A stretch of 64,000 bases of DNA, from contig NZ_CP061768.1 of the NCBI RefSeq assembly GCF_013624435.2, positions 3,128,001-3,192,000 of the forward strand, in the 5' to 3' direction. The translations under genes and the position numbers were made by a program. The notes beneath the pieces were generated by a model, which searched no databases, was not told where the DNA came from, and was given only the letters and a program-made list of their open reading frames with translations. Of the stretch, positions 57,456 to 64,000 are shown piece after piece; the stretch's first letter is position 1; each line of letters starts with the position of its first letter. The DNA is from Nocardioides campestrisoli. Lineage in GTDB: Bacteria > Actinomycetota > Actinomycetes > Propionibacteriales > Nocardioidaceae.

Positions 57456-58511
57456 TCAGGCCACGACGGTGGTGATGGGCTGGCTCGAGTCGGCCGGCAG
57501 GTCCAGGCTCGAGGCTGCCCGTCCGCGGGCCACCAGCTCCGCACCGAGCGCTGCGACCATGGCACCGTTGTCGGTGCACAGCCCGGGGCGCGGGACCCGC
57601 ACCCGGATCCCCTTGGCCGCCGCGCGCTCCTCGGCCATGGCACGCAGCCGCGAGTTCGCCGCGACGCCGCCGCCGATGAGGATGTCCTCGATGCCGTGGG
57701 TCACCGCGGCGTCCAGCGCCTTGCGGGTCAGGACGTCGCAGACCGCCTCCTGGAAGGAGGCGGCGACGTCGGCCACGTCCACCGTCTCCCCCGCCCGCTG
57801 CTTGGCCTCGACCCAGCGCGCGACCGAGGTCTTGAGCCCCGAGAAGGAGAAGTCGAACCGGTGCCGTTCGAGGTCCCGCCGCGCCGTCAACCCGCGGGGG
57901 AAGTCGATGGCGACGCTGTTGCCGCTCACCGCGGCGCGGTCGATGTGCGGGCCTCCGGGGAACGGCAGCCCCAGCAGCCGGGCGACCTTGTCGAAGGCCT
58001 CCCCCGCCGCGTCGTCGATCGTGGCGCCCAGCGGGTCCACCCCGACCGTCACGTCCTCGACCTTCAGCAGGCTCGAGTGCCCGCCGGAGACGAGCATCGC
58101 CAGGCAGGGCTCCGGGAGCGGGCCGTGCTCGAGCTGGTCGACCGCCACGTGCGCGGCCAGGTGGTTGACGCCGTACAGCGGCTTGCCCAGGCCCAGCGCC
58201 AGCGCCTTCGCGGCGGCGACGCCGACCAGCAGGGCGCCGGCCAGGCCGGGGCCGCTGGTGACCGCGATCGCGTCCACGTCCTGGAGCCGGATCCCCGCGG
58301 TCTCGCAGGCGCGCTCCAGGGTCGGCACCATCGCCTCCAGGTGGGCGCGGCTCGCCACCTCCGGCACCACGCCGCCGAACCGGGCGTGCTCCTCGACGCT
58401 GCTGGCCACCGCGTCGGCCAGCAGGGTGTGTCCGCGGACGATCCCGATGCCGGTCTCGTCGCACGAGGTCTCGATGCCCAGCACGAGCGGTCCGTCGGTC
58501 AGCGAGCTCAT
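57456..58511 (-). CDS. tsaD: tRNA N6-adenosine threonylcarbamoyltransferase
   Basis: Transfers the threonylcarbamoyl group to A37 of ANN-decoding tRNAs. 351 residues from ATG 58511, overlapping the rimI stop (ATGA). ASKHA fold motifs: [17 protein letters not shown] (about 9-25), metal-binding HLAAH (about 122, NHLAAHVA), [10 protein letters not shown] (about 148), [11 protein letters not shown] (about 278) and [11 protein letters not shown]. It works with TsaB and TsaE encoded just upstream. Its 3' end is 13 bp from the orphan tail fragment, marking the border of the accessory segment. Confidence 0.98.
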   Translation of the reverse strand: MSSLTDGPLVLGIETSCDETGIGIVRGHTLLADAVASSVEEHARFGGVVPEVASRAHLEAMVPTLERACETAGIRLQDVDAIAVTSGPGLAGALLVGVAAAKALALGLGKPLYGVNHLAAHVAVDQLEHGPLPEPCLAMLVSGGHSSLLKVEDVTVGVDPLGATIDDAAGEAFDKVARLLGLPFPGGPHIDRAAVSGNSVAIDFPRGLTARRDLERHRFDFSFSGLKTSVARWVEAKQRAGETVDVADVAASFQEAVCDVLTRKALDAAVTHGIEDILIGGGVAANSRLRAMAEERAAAKGIRVRVPRPGLCTDNGAMVAALGAELVARGRAASSLDLPADSSQPITTVVA

Positions 58512-58993
58512 GGCTCCATCCTCTCCGATGCTTCCAGCCGGCGCTCCAGCACCAGCGCGTCCGAGCCGTCGCGGTAGTAGCGCGGCCGTACGTCGATCTG
58601 CTCGAACCCGCGGGCGCGGTAGAGCCCCAGCCCAGCGGCGTTCCCGGCGCTGACCTCGAGCAGCAGCCGCTCGGCCCCGTCCGCCAGCGCCGCCGCGACG
58701 ACGGCGTCGAGGAGCCAGGAGGCGAGCCCGGCGCGCCGACACGCGGGTCGTACGCCGAGCCGCAGCAGCTCCGCGAAGTCCCCCACCGCCCCGGACAGGG
58801 CGTAGCCGGCCGGGCCGTCGGGCCCGACCAGGACCCAGCCTCGTCGGCCGGGTCCCGCGAGCAGCTCCGCCCAGGCCTGCACGCCCCAGGCCTCGTCCTC
58901 GAACAGCTCCGCGTCCAGGGACGCGACCGCGGCCAGGTCGGAGCTCCCGAGCGGGCGCAGCTCGCCGGGGGCGGGGTGCTGCGCGCCGGTCAC
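58508..58993 (-). CDS. rimI: Ribosomal-protein-alanine N-acetyltransferase-like GNAT
   Basis: 161-residue GNAT. Acetyl-CoA motif A region [23 protein letters not shown] (R-x2-G-x-G/A type, about 76-98), motif [22 protein letters not shown] and the [16 protein letters not shown] tail typical of RimI. The start GTG 58993 overlaps the tsaB stop, and the gene overlaps tsaD. rimI between tsaB and tsaD is the usual actinobacterial order; it acetylates the S18 or other N-termini by family knowledge. Confidence 0.93.
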   Translation of the reverse strand: MTGAQHPAPGELRPLGSSDLAAVASLDAELFEDEAWGVQAWAELLAGPGRRGWVLVGPDGPAGYALSGAVGDFAELLRLGVRPACRRAGLASWLLDAVVAAALADGAERLLLEVSAGNAAGLGLYRARGFEQIDVRPRYYRDGSDALVLERRLEASERMEP

Positions 58994-59625
58994 GAGACGG
59001 GCTTGGGGGCGTGCTGGGCGACTGCGTCGGGGCGGCGCAGGTAGAGCGGCTCCGGGTCGAGCAGCTCGGCGAGCTCCTCGGTCACCACCCGGGCGAGCCA
59101 GCCGGCGCTGGGCCGGGTCGGGCCGACCGGGCAGCTGAACGCCTCGGGGTAGAGCCGCGGCCCCTCCCCCACGACGGGCAGGTCGGTGGCGACCTCGGCC
59201 GGCTTGGTCACCACCGGTCCCTCCACCCGCACACCGTCCTCGTAGGAGGCCAGGTAGACCTCCTTGCGGCGTGCGTCGGTGGCGACCAGGAACCGTCCCG
59301 CGACGGCCCCGGTCTCCGCCGCCTCGACCGCGAGCACGTCGAGGGTGCAGACGGCGTAGACCGGGACCTCCAGGACGTAGCCGAGGGTGCGTGCGGTCAC
59401 CAGCCCGACGCGCAGCCCGGTGAACGGACCGGGACCGGCGCCGACCGCGATCGCGGTCAGGTCGTGCCGGTCCGCGCCCGCGTCGGCCAGCACCGCCTCG
59501 ATCAGCGGGGCGAGCTGCTCGCCGTGCTTCATCGGGGTCTCGGAGAGCCGCTCGGCCACGACCTGCTCCCCGTCGTGGAGGGCGACCGTGACCAGGGGCG
59601 TGGCGGTGTCGAACGCGAGGAGCAC
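58990..59625 (-). CDS. tsaB: tRNA threonylcarbamoyladenosine biosynthesis protein TsaB
   Basis: 211-residue TsaD partner. N-terminal [19 protein letters not shown] and the ASKHA segment [25 protein letters not shown] (about 60-84) are diagnostic. The start is GTG 59625, 30 bp after the tsaE stop; TAGCCT sits exactly 7 nt upstream, so a leaderless internal transcript is possible. Overlaps rimI by GTGA. Confidence 0.96.
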   Translation of the reverse strand: MLLAFDTATPLVTVALHDGEQVVAERLSETPMKHGEQLAPLIEAVLADAGADRHDLTAIAVGAGPGPFTGLRVGLVTARTLGYVLEVPVYAVCTLDVLAVEAAETGAVAGRFLVATDARRKEVYLASYEDGVRVEGPVVTKPAEVATDLPVVGEGPRLYPEAFSCPVGPTRPSAGWLARVVTEELAELLDPEPLYLRRPDAVAQHAPKPVS

Positions 59626-59632
59626 GCCGTCG

Positions 59633-59638
59633 AGGCTA
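59633..59638 (-). promoter_or_regulatory. Possible -10 (TAGCCT) for a leaderless tsaB transcript
   Basis: TAGCCT on the minus strand ends 7 nt before GTG 59625, inside the only gap (30 bp) of the tsa operon. There is no Shine-Dalgarno in the gap. Confidence 0.35.
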
Positions 59639-59655
59639 CTCGCCGCGGCGCAGTC

Positions 59656-60564
59656 TCAGCCCAGCACCCAGCGCAGCCGCACCTCGCGCGGGTCGAGGTC
59701 GTCGTCGCGAAGCTCCGCCTCGTCGGCGAGCGCCCGGGAGATGTGCACCTCGAGCCGGCGCTCGGCCAGCACCTCGGCCAGGCCCTCGCCCCACTCCACC
59801 ACCGTGACCGCGTCCTCCAGCGAGGTGTCCAGGTCGAGGTCGTCGAGCTCGGCGATCCCACCGAGCCGGTAGGCGTCGACGTGGACCAGGTCCGGACCGT
59901 CCACCAGCGAGGGGTGGACCCGGGCGATCACGAACGTCGGCGAGGTCACGCCGCCGCGGACCCCGAGCCCCTCGCCCAGTCCCTGGGTGAACGTCGTCTT
60001 CCCCGCGCCCAGCTCGCCGCTGAGCACCACCAGGTCGCCGGCCTCCAGCAGGCTGCCCACCCGGCGGCCCAGCTCCTGCATCCGCTCCCCGTCCACGACG
60101 GTGTGCATGACCGGCAGGTCGCGGCGCAGCTCGACGTACGGCGGGTCGACCGGTCGCTGAGTGAACCCCTGGGACTCCCAGAAGGCCACCGTCGCCGGCA
60201 GCTCGGGTCGGGCCAGCACGGCCACCTGCTGCTGGGCCGCGCCGGCCTCGCAGGCGTGCGCCAGCAGCGCCGCGGCCACCCCGTGCCCCTGCTCACCGGG
60301 GACCACCCCGACCCTGCGCAGGTAGAGGACGTCGTCGCGGGGGTCCAGGACCAGCGCGCCCACCGGACGGCCGTCGAGGGTGGCCAGGACGCCGCTGCCG
60401 CGGCCGAGCTTCGCCGCCACGGACTCCGGCGTCTCGGCGAGCGCGTCGGCGGGCGGGTCCAGCGCCGGGCGGGCAGAGAACGCCGCGGACACCACCGCGT
60501 GCACCTCGGCGGCCGCCTGGGCCCCGACCCGGCGCACCGCCAGGCCGTCCGGAGCCCCGCTCAC
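59656..60564 (-). CDS. tsaE: GNAT acetyltransferase-TsaE fusion protein
   Basis: 302 residues from GTG 60564 (GTGA overlap with the hydrolase). Residues about 1-148 are a GNAT domain: LRRVGVVPGEQGHGVAAALLAHA (acetyl-CoA loop, about 85) and ATVAFWESQGFTQRPVDPPYVEL. Residues about 153-302 are a complete TsaE ATPase: GDLVVLSGELGAGKTTFTQGLGEGLG (Walker A, about 176-190), TSPTFVIARVH, VHVDAYRLGG and VVEWGEGLAEVL. TsaE alone is normally about 150 residues. An ATG at 60108 coincides with the domain border and could give free TsaE. It supplies ATPase function to the t6A complex; the acetyltransferase role is unknown. Confidence 0.95.
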   Translation of the reverse strand: MSGAPDGLAVRRVGAQAAAEVHAVVSAAFSARPALDPPADALAETPESVAAKLGRGSGVLATLDGRPVGALVLDPRDDVLYLRRVGVVPGEQGHGVAAALLAHACEAGAAQQQVAVLARPELPATVAFWESQGFTQRPVDPPYVELRRDLPVMHTVVDGERMQELGRRVGSLLEAGDLVVLSGELGAGKTTFTQGLGEGLGVRGGVTSPTFVIARVHPSLVDGPDLVHVDAYRLGGIAELDDLDLDTSLEDAVTVVEWGEGLAEVLAERRLEVHISRALADEAELRDDDLDPREVRLRWVLG

Positions 60565-61631
60565 GCCTCGCGCTCCTTGGCCAGCAGGGAGGCACGGGCG
60601 ATCAGGTCGTCCAGCTCGCGGTTGACCTCGTCGTGGCTCTCCAGCATGACCATGTGCCCGGCGCCGACGGCCTCGAACAGGTCCGAGCCATGGATCCGGG
60701 CGTGCAGCTTGCGGCTGTGCCCGATCCTCGTCATCCGGTCCTCGGTGCCGCAGACGATGCTGCAGGGGGCCTGGGCGAGCGCCTCGAGGTGGTCGAAGTG
60801 GTCGAGCGTGGCGAAAGCCGGGTAGAAACCGGCGACCACTTCGAACGGCGTGTCGTCGATCATCCCGTAGACGAAGTCGACGTAGCTGCGCGGCACGTCG
60901 GCGCCGAAGGAGTAGTGGTCCGCCACCACTCGGGCGAACCGGTGACCGGCCCCGCGCAGGCGGTCGACGAGCAGGTGGCCGCGGTCCAGGATGCGCACGG
61001 CCCGGCTGACCGCGCGGCCGCCGAGACCCAGCGGCACCATCGGGAAGATGATGCGGCCGGGGTCCAGACCGCCGGCCGTGGTGGCGATCAGCGCGCTGCC
61101 CACGACCTTGTCGGCGAAGAGCTCGGGGAACTGCTGGGCCAGCGAGATCACGCTCATCCCGCCCATCGAGTGACCCACCACGATCACCGGGCCGGGGGCG
61201 GTGGTCTCGATCACCCGCCGCAGGTCGCGTCCGAGCTGCTCGATCGTGCAGCTCTCCCCCGGGGCCCGGGCCGACCGCCCGTGCGAGCGCAGGTCGTAGA
61301 AGACCGTGCGGATCTCTCCGCGGTAGGCGGCCCGCTGGAAGTGCCAGGAGTCCAGGGTGAGGGTGTAGCCGTGGACGAAGACGACCGTCAGGTCAGGCTC
61401 GCCCGGAGCGGGCGGCGCGTCCGGCTCGTCGATCTCCACGTGCAGGTCGATGCCGTCGTCGGTGACGACCTTGAGCCCCGGGGACCGCAGCTCGCCGAAA
61501 CCGACCGCCTCCCCGGCACCGCGCCGGGCCATCACCCGCCGCTGCTGCGCCAGCTTGGCGGCCGCGCCGCCCGCGGCCGCGACGCCCAGGGCGCCCGCGG
61601 TCAGTCCCAGGGTCCGACGTCCGCGGCTCAC
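60561..61631 (-). CDS. Alpha/beta-hydrolase
   Basis: 356 residues from GTG 61631, overlapping the alr stop. A hydrophobic N-terminal segment (TLGLTAGALGVAAAGGAAAKLA, about 7-28) looks like a signal or anchor. The hydrolase core has an oxyanion HGYTLTLDSW (about 92), nucleophile Ser in VVGHSMGGMSV (about 152), acid Asp probably in CGTEDRMT (about 302), and His in AVGAGHMVMLE (about 330). It lies between alr and tsaE, as in M. tuberculosis (Rv3422c-Rv3423c neighbourhood) and other Actinobacteria. The substrate is unknown; lipase/esterase or epoxide hydrolase are possible. Confidence 0.9.
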   Translation of the reverse strand: MSRGRRTLGLTAGALGVAAAGGAAAKLAQQRRVMARRGAGEAVGFGELRSPGLKVVTDDGIDLHVEIDEPDAPPAPGEPDLTVVFVHGYTLTLDSWHFQRAAYRGEIRTVFYDLRSHGRSARAPGESCTIEQLGRDLRRVIETTAPGPVIVVGHSMGGMSVISLAQQFPELFADKVVGSALIATTAGGLDPGRIIFPMVPLGLGGRAVSRAVRILDRGHLLVDRLRGAGHRFARVVADHYSFGADVPRSYVDFVYGMIDDTPFEVVAGFYPAFATLDHFDHLEALAQAPCSIVCGTEDRMTRIGHSRKLHARIHGSDLFEAVGAGHMVMLESHDEVNRELDDLIARASLLAKEREA

Positions 61632-62794
61632 ACCGGCTCCCCGCTCCGGCAGACGTGGCGCCGGGTGAGCCGGCCACCCAGTCCGGAGACCACCTCGTAG
61701 CTGATCGTCCCGATCGCCTCGGCCCAGTCCTGCGCCGTCGGCTCGCCCCTCGTGCCGGGCCCGAGCAGCACGAACGGCTCGCCTGCGGCCACCTCGTCGT
61801 CGTCGCCCAGATCGACCAGCAACTGGTCCATGCAGACCCGGCCGCGCAGCGGGCGGCGCCGCCCGGCGACCCACACCTCGGCGCCGGGGCTCGCCGCCCG
61901 CGGCACCCCGTCGGCGTACCCCACCGGGACCAGCCCGAGGGTGGTGTCGTGCTCGGCGACCCAGGTGTGCCCGTAGGAGACCCCGGACCCCGCCGTCACC
62001 GGCTTGACCCGCACCAGGCTGCCCTGCACGGTCATCGCCGGGACCAGGCCCAGGTCGCTCATCAGCTCCGTGGTGACACCCGGGGCAGGGTCGAGCCCGT
62101 AGATCGCCAGACCGCAGCGGACCAGGTCGTGGCGGGCGCCCGGGCGCAGCAGCGCGGCGGCCGAGTTGGCCAGGTGCCGCACCTCGGGCTGCAGCCCGAC
62201 GGTCTCCGCGACCGCGAGCGCCTCGGCGAAGACGGCCTCCTGGGCGGCGTTGGCGGGGTGGTCGGGGTCGTCGCTGGCGACCAGGTGCGACCAGATCCCG
62301 GTGACCCGCAGGTCGCCGGCCTCCTCCGCGTCCCGGGCCGCCGCCACCAGGCCCGGCCACTCGCCGGGCGTCGCGCCGCCCCGGGCCAGGCCGGTGTCGA
62401 TCTTGAGCTGGACCCGCGCGGCCCGACCCACCCGGGAGGCGGCAGCACGGATCTCGTCGAGCTGGGCGACGGAGTACGCCGAGAGGTCGACGTCGCCGAC
62501 GACCAGGTCGTCGTAGACCTCCCCGGGCACCCCGAGCCAGCACAGCACCCGTCCGTCGTCCCCGGCGGCGCGCAGGGCCCGCGCCTCGTCCAGGGTGGCG
62601 ACGCCCAGCCAGTCGGCCCCTGCCTCGCGGGCCGCCCGGGCCACCTCGACCATCCCGTGCCCGTAGCCGTCTGCCTTGACCACCGCCATGAACGCGGCGG
62701 GCGCGACGTGCGCGCGCAGGGCCGCCACGTTGTCGTGGACGGCGGCCAGGTCGACGACGATCTCGGCCCGTGCCGGGGCCGTCGACTCACTCAT
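61628..62794 (-). CDS. alr: Alanine racemase
   Basis: PLP enzyme making D-alanine for peptidoglycan. 388 residues from ATG 62794. PLP-Lys in AFMAVVKADGYGHGMVEVARAA (Lys at about 40), catalytic Tyr in SGVSYGHTWVAEHDTTLGLVPVGYADGV (about 280-305), and the substrate-site segment RGRVCMDQLLVDLG (about 329). It overlaps nnr by 8 bp upstream and the hydrolase by 4 bp downstream. It complements dacA functionally (D-Ala removal) though at a distance. Confidence 0.97.
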   Translation of the reverse strand: MSESTAPARAEIVVDLAAVHDNVAALRAHVAPAAFMAVVKADGYGHGMVEVARAAREAGADWLGVATLDEARALRAAGDDGRVLCWLGVPGEVYDDLVVGDVDLSAYSVAQLDEIRAAASRVGRAARVQLKIDTGLARGGATPGEWPGLVAAARDAEEAGDLRVTGIWSHLVASDDPDHPANAAQEAVFAEALAVAETVGLQPEVRHLANSAAALLRPGARHDLVRCGLAIYGLDPAPGVTTELMSDLGLVPAMTVQGSLVRVKPVTAGSGVSYGHTWVAEHDTTLGLVPVGYADGVPRAASPGAEVWVAGRRRPLRGRVCMDQLLVDLGDDDEVAAGEPFVLLGPGTRGEPTAQDWAEAIGTISYEVVSGLGGRLTRRHVCRSGEPV

Positions 62795-64000
62795 GCCTAG
62801 ATTCTCCCACCCCGGCTAAGAGGCGACGCACCGACTCCGGGACGTGGCGGGCGACGGCACCGGCCTGGAGCGGCCCGCCGGCCGACGCCCGGGTGGCCGC
62901 GTCCCCGTGCAGCCAGGCCCCCACCGAGGCCGCGTCGTACGGCGACAACCCGGCGGCGAGCAGGGCACCCACCAGGCCGGTGAGCACGTCCCCGGCGCCG
63001 GCGGTGGCCAGCCACGGCGTCCCGGTGGAGCTGCTCCGGGTCCGGCCGTCGGGAGTCACGACCAGGGTGCTCCGTCCCTTCAGCAGCACGGTGGCCTGCC
63101 ACCGCTGGGCGGCCTGCCGGGCGTGTCGCCACGGCGCCGCCTCCACCTGCTCGCGGCGGCACCCCAGCATCCGGGCGAGCTCGCCCGCGTGCGGGGTGAG
63201 CACCCAGGAGGCGTCGGCCGGCAGGTCGGCCGCGCTCTCGGGCAGGTGGGCGAGCGCGTCGGCGTCCACCACCACCGGCACCCGGTCGGCCAGCGTGGCC
63301 GCGAGCGCCTCGGCCGCTTCGTCATCCCCGCCCGATCCCACGCACCAGGCCTGGACGCGCCCCGCCCCCACGACCTCGGGGTGGGCCTGACGGACCCGCT
63401 CGGCGACGGCGGCCGGCCCGACGTACCTGACCATGCCGGCCAGCCCGGTCGCGGCGCCCGCCACGCACAGCAGCGCGGCACCGGGGTACGCCGAGGAGCC
63501 GGCCCGGACGCCCACCACCCCGCGGGTGTACTTCTGCGCCTGCGGGTCCGGCACCGGCAGGAGCGCGGCCACGTCCGTGGCTGTCAGCGCCTCCACCGCC
63601 GGCTCCGGCAGGTCGAGTCCCAGGTCGACCAGCCGGACCTGCCCGCACGCCGCGGCCGCCGGGTCGACCAGGTGCGCCGGCTTGCCGGTGCCGAAGGTGA
63701 CCGTGAGGTCGGCGCGCACGTGCGGCCCCGGGGTCTCCCCCGTGTCCACGTCGACACCGGAGGGCACGTCCACCGCCACCACGGGGACGCCGGCCAGGAG
63801 CTCCAGGACCTCGGGCGCGGGCTCACGCAGACCCGGGCGGCCGCCGATCCCGACGATGCCGTCGACCACCACGTCCACCCGCACGTCCTCGAGCCGCTCG
63901 CCCAGGGCACCCGGATCGACCACCTGCCCGCCGGCACCGAGCAGCGCGGCCAGCCCGGCCGGATGCATCCGCTCGGCCATCGGCACCGCCCAGACCTGGG
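62787..64000 (-). CDS. nnr: Bifunctional NAD(P)H-hydrate epimerase/dehydratase, partial (N-terminus beyond right edge)
   Basis: Repairs hydrated NAD(P)H. 404 residues of coding frame are visible; translation runs off the edge (VWAVPMAERMHPAG at the border). First the end of the YjeF_N epimerase domain (VVVDGIVGIGGRPGL, VVAVDVPSGVDVDTGET, VTFGTGKPAHLVDP), then the ribokinase-like ADP/ATP-dependent dehydratase (YTRGVVGVRAGSSAYPGAALL, VVDADALAHL, VLTPHAGELARMLG, LLKGRSTLVV, WLATAGAGDVLTGLVGALLA with the catalytic Asp of the GAGDVL motif). The missing part is about 100 residues of the epimerase domain. Confidence 0.96.
   Translation of the reverse strand, partial: QVWAVPMAERMHPAGLAALLGAGGQVVDPGALGERLEDVRVDVVVDGIVGIGGRPGLREPAPEVLELLAGVPVVAVDVPSGVDVDTGETPGPHVRADLTVTFGTGKPAHLVDPAAAACGQVRLVDLGLDLPEPAVEALTATDVAALLPVPDPQAQKYTRGVVGVRAGSSAYPGAALLCVAGAATGLAGMVRYVGPAAVAERVRQAHPEVVGAGRVQAWCVGSGGDDEAAEALAATLADRVPVVVDADALAHLPESAADLPADASWVLTPHAGELARMLGCRREQVEAAPWRHARQAAQRWQATVLLKGRSTLVVTPDGRTRSSSTGTPWLATAGAGDVLTGLVGALLAAGLSPYDAASVGAWLHGDAATRASAGGPLQAGAVARHVPESVRRLLAGVGESRHE

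Overview
The window is about 70% GC, densely coded and carries only chromosomal genes plus one small mobile nest. Gene content points to a high-GC actinobacterium, most likely Nocardioides or another Nocardioidaceae: F420-type LLM oxidoreductase, PspC-domain sensor kinase, SCO-type GTG starts, a groES-groEL1 pair with a His-rich GroEL tail, and the order guaA / GMC oxidase / guaB3 / guaB / groEL1-groES / tsaD-rimI-tsaB-tsaE / alr, which I recall as the same order as Mycobacterium tuberculosis Rv3396c to Rv3423c. Genus is an inference; no rRNA or tRNA gene was seen.

Layout. 1-2 kb: sucC-sucD (sucD cut by the left edge). 2-5 kb: photolyase and an M23 peptidase. 4.9-9.7 kb: pcrA-type helicase, small membrane protein, UspA plus amino-acid permease pair. 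9.7-13.3 kb: NarL-type response regulator and PspC-fused histidine kinase, divergent from a PspC-domain membrane protein. 13.3-14.4 kb: a DUF559-type nuclease-fold gene bracketed by two nearly identical 53-bp hairpin repeats. 14.5-18 kb: a heterodimeric ABC exporter whose two ATPase halves have lost complementary motifs. 18-19.4 kb: MerR regulator and aldo/keto reductase with two matching operators. 19.5-21.7 kb: LLM oxidoreductase plus acyl-CoA dehydrogenase. 21.7-28.6 kb: D,D-carboxypeptidase, a repeat-headed small protein, acyl-CoA synthetase, then a translationally coupled flavin monooxygenase / BASS transporter / SDR cassette. 28.8-30.9 kb: MMPL transporter. 30.8-35.1 kb: sugar ABC importer with two paralogous binding lipoproteins.

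35.2-48.9 kb is conserved core: guaA, GMC oxidoreductase plus aldehyde dehydrogenase, glpD, guaB3, guaB, a membrane glycosyltransferase-like protein, and groES-groEL1 controlled by two CIRCE elements. 49.1-57.5 kb is an accessory segment lying between groES and tsaD, which are neighbours in mycobacteria: a SAM methyltransferase, a lipoprotein, a WXG100-like plus Ala/Gly/Pro-rich pair that looks like type VII secretion cargo, a membrane protein, and an IS481-family element (53944-57276, 6-bp duplication ACTAGG) into whose transposase gene an IS21-family element (54846-57043, 5-bp duplication AACGC) has jumped. Just beyond the nest lies an orphan C-terminal tail resembling that of the putative secretion substrate. 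57.5-64 kb is a tightly overlapping operon nnr-alr-hydrolase-(GNAT-TsaE fusion)-tsaB-rimI-tsaD, making the threonylcarbamoyl-adenosine tRNA modification, D-alanine and NAD(P)H-hydrate repair; nnr runs off the right edge.

Several genes carry a TANNNT-like hexamer exactly 6 or 7 nt before the start codon, suggesting frequent leaderless transcripts. No intergenic stretch exceeds 300 bases. No CRISPR array, tRNA or rRNA was found. The strongest candidates for something under-described are the hairpin-flanked DUF559 unit, the extremely asymmetric ABC exporter, the WXG100-like/tail-motif locus with its orphan tail, and the GNAT-TsaE fusion.
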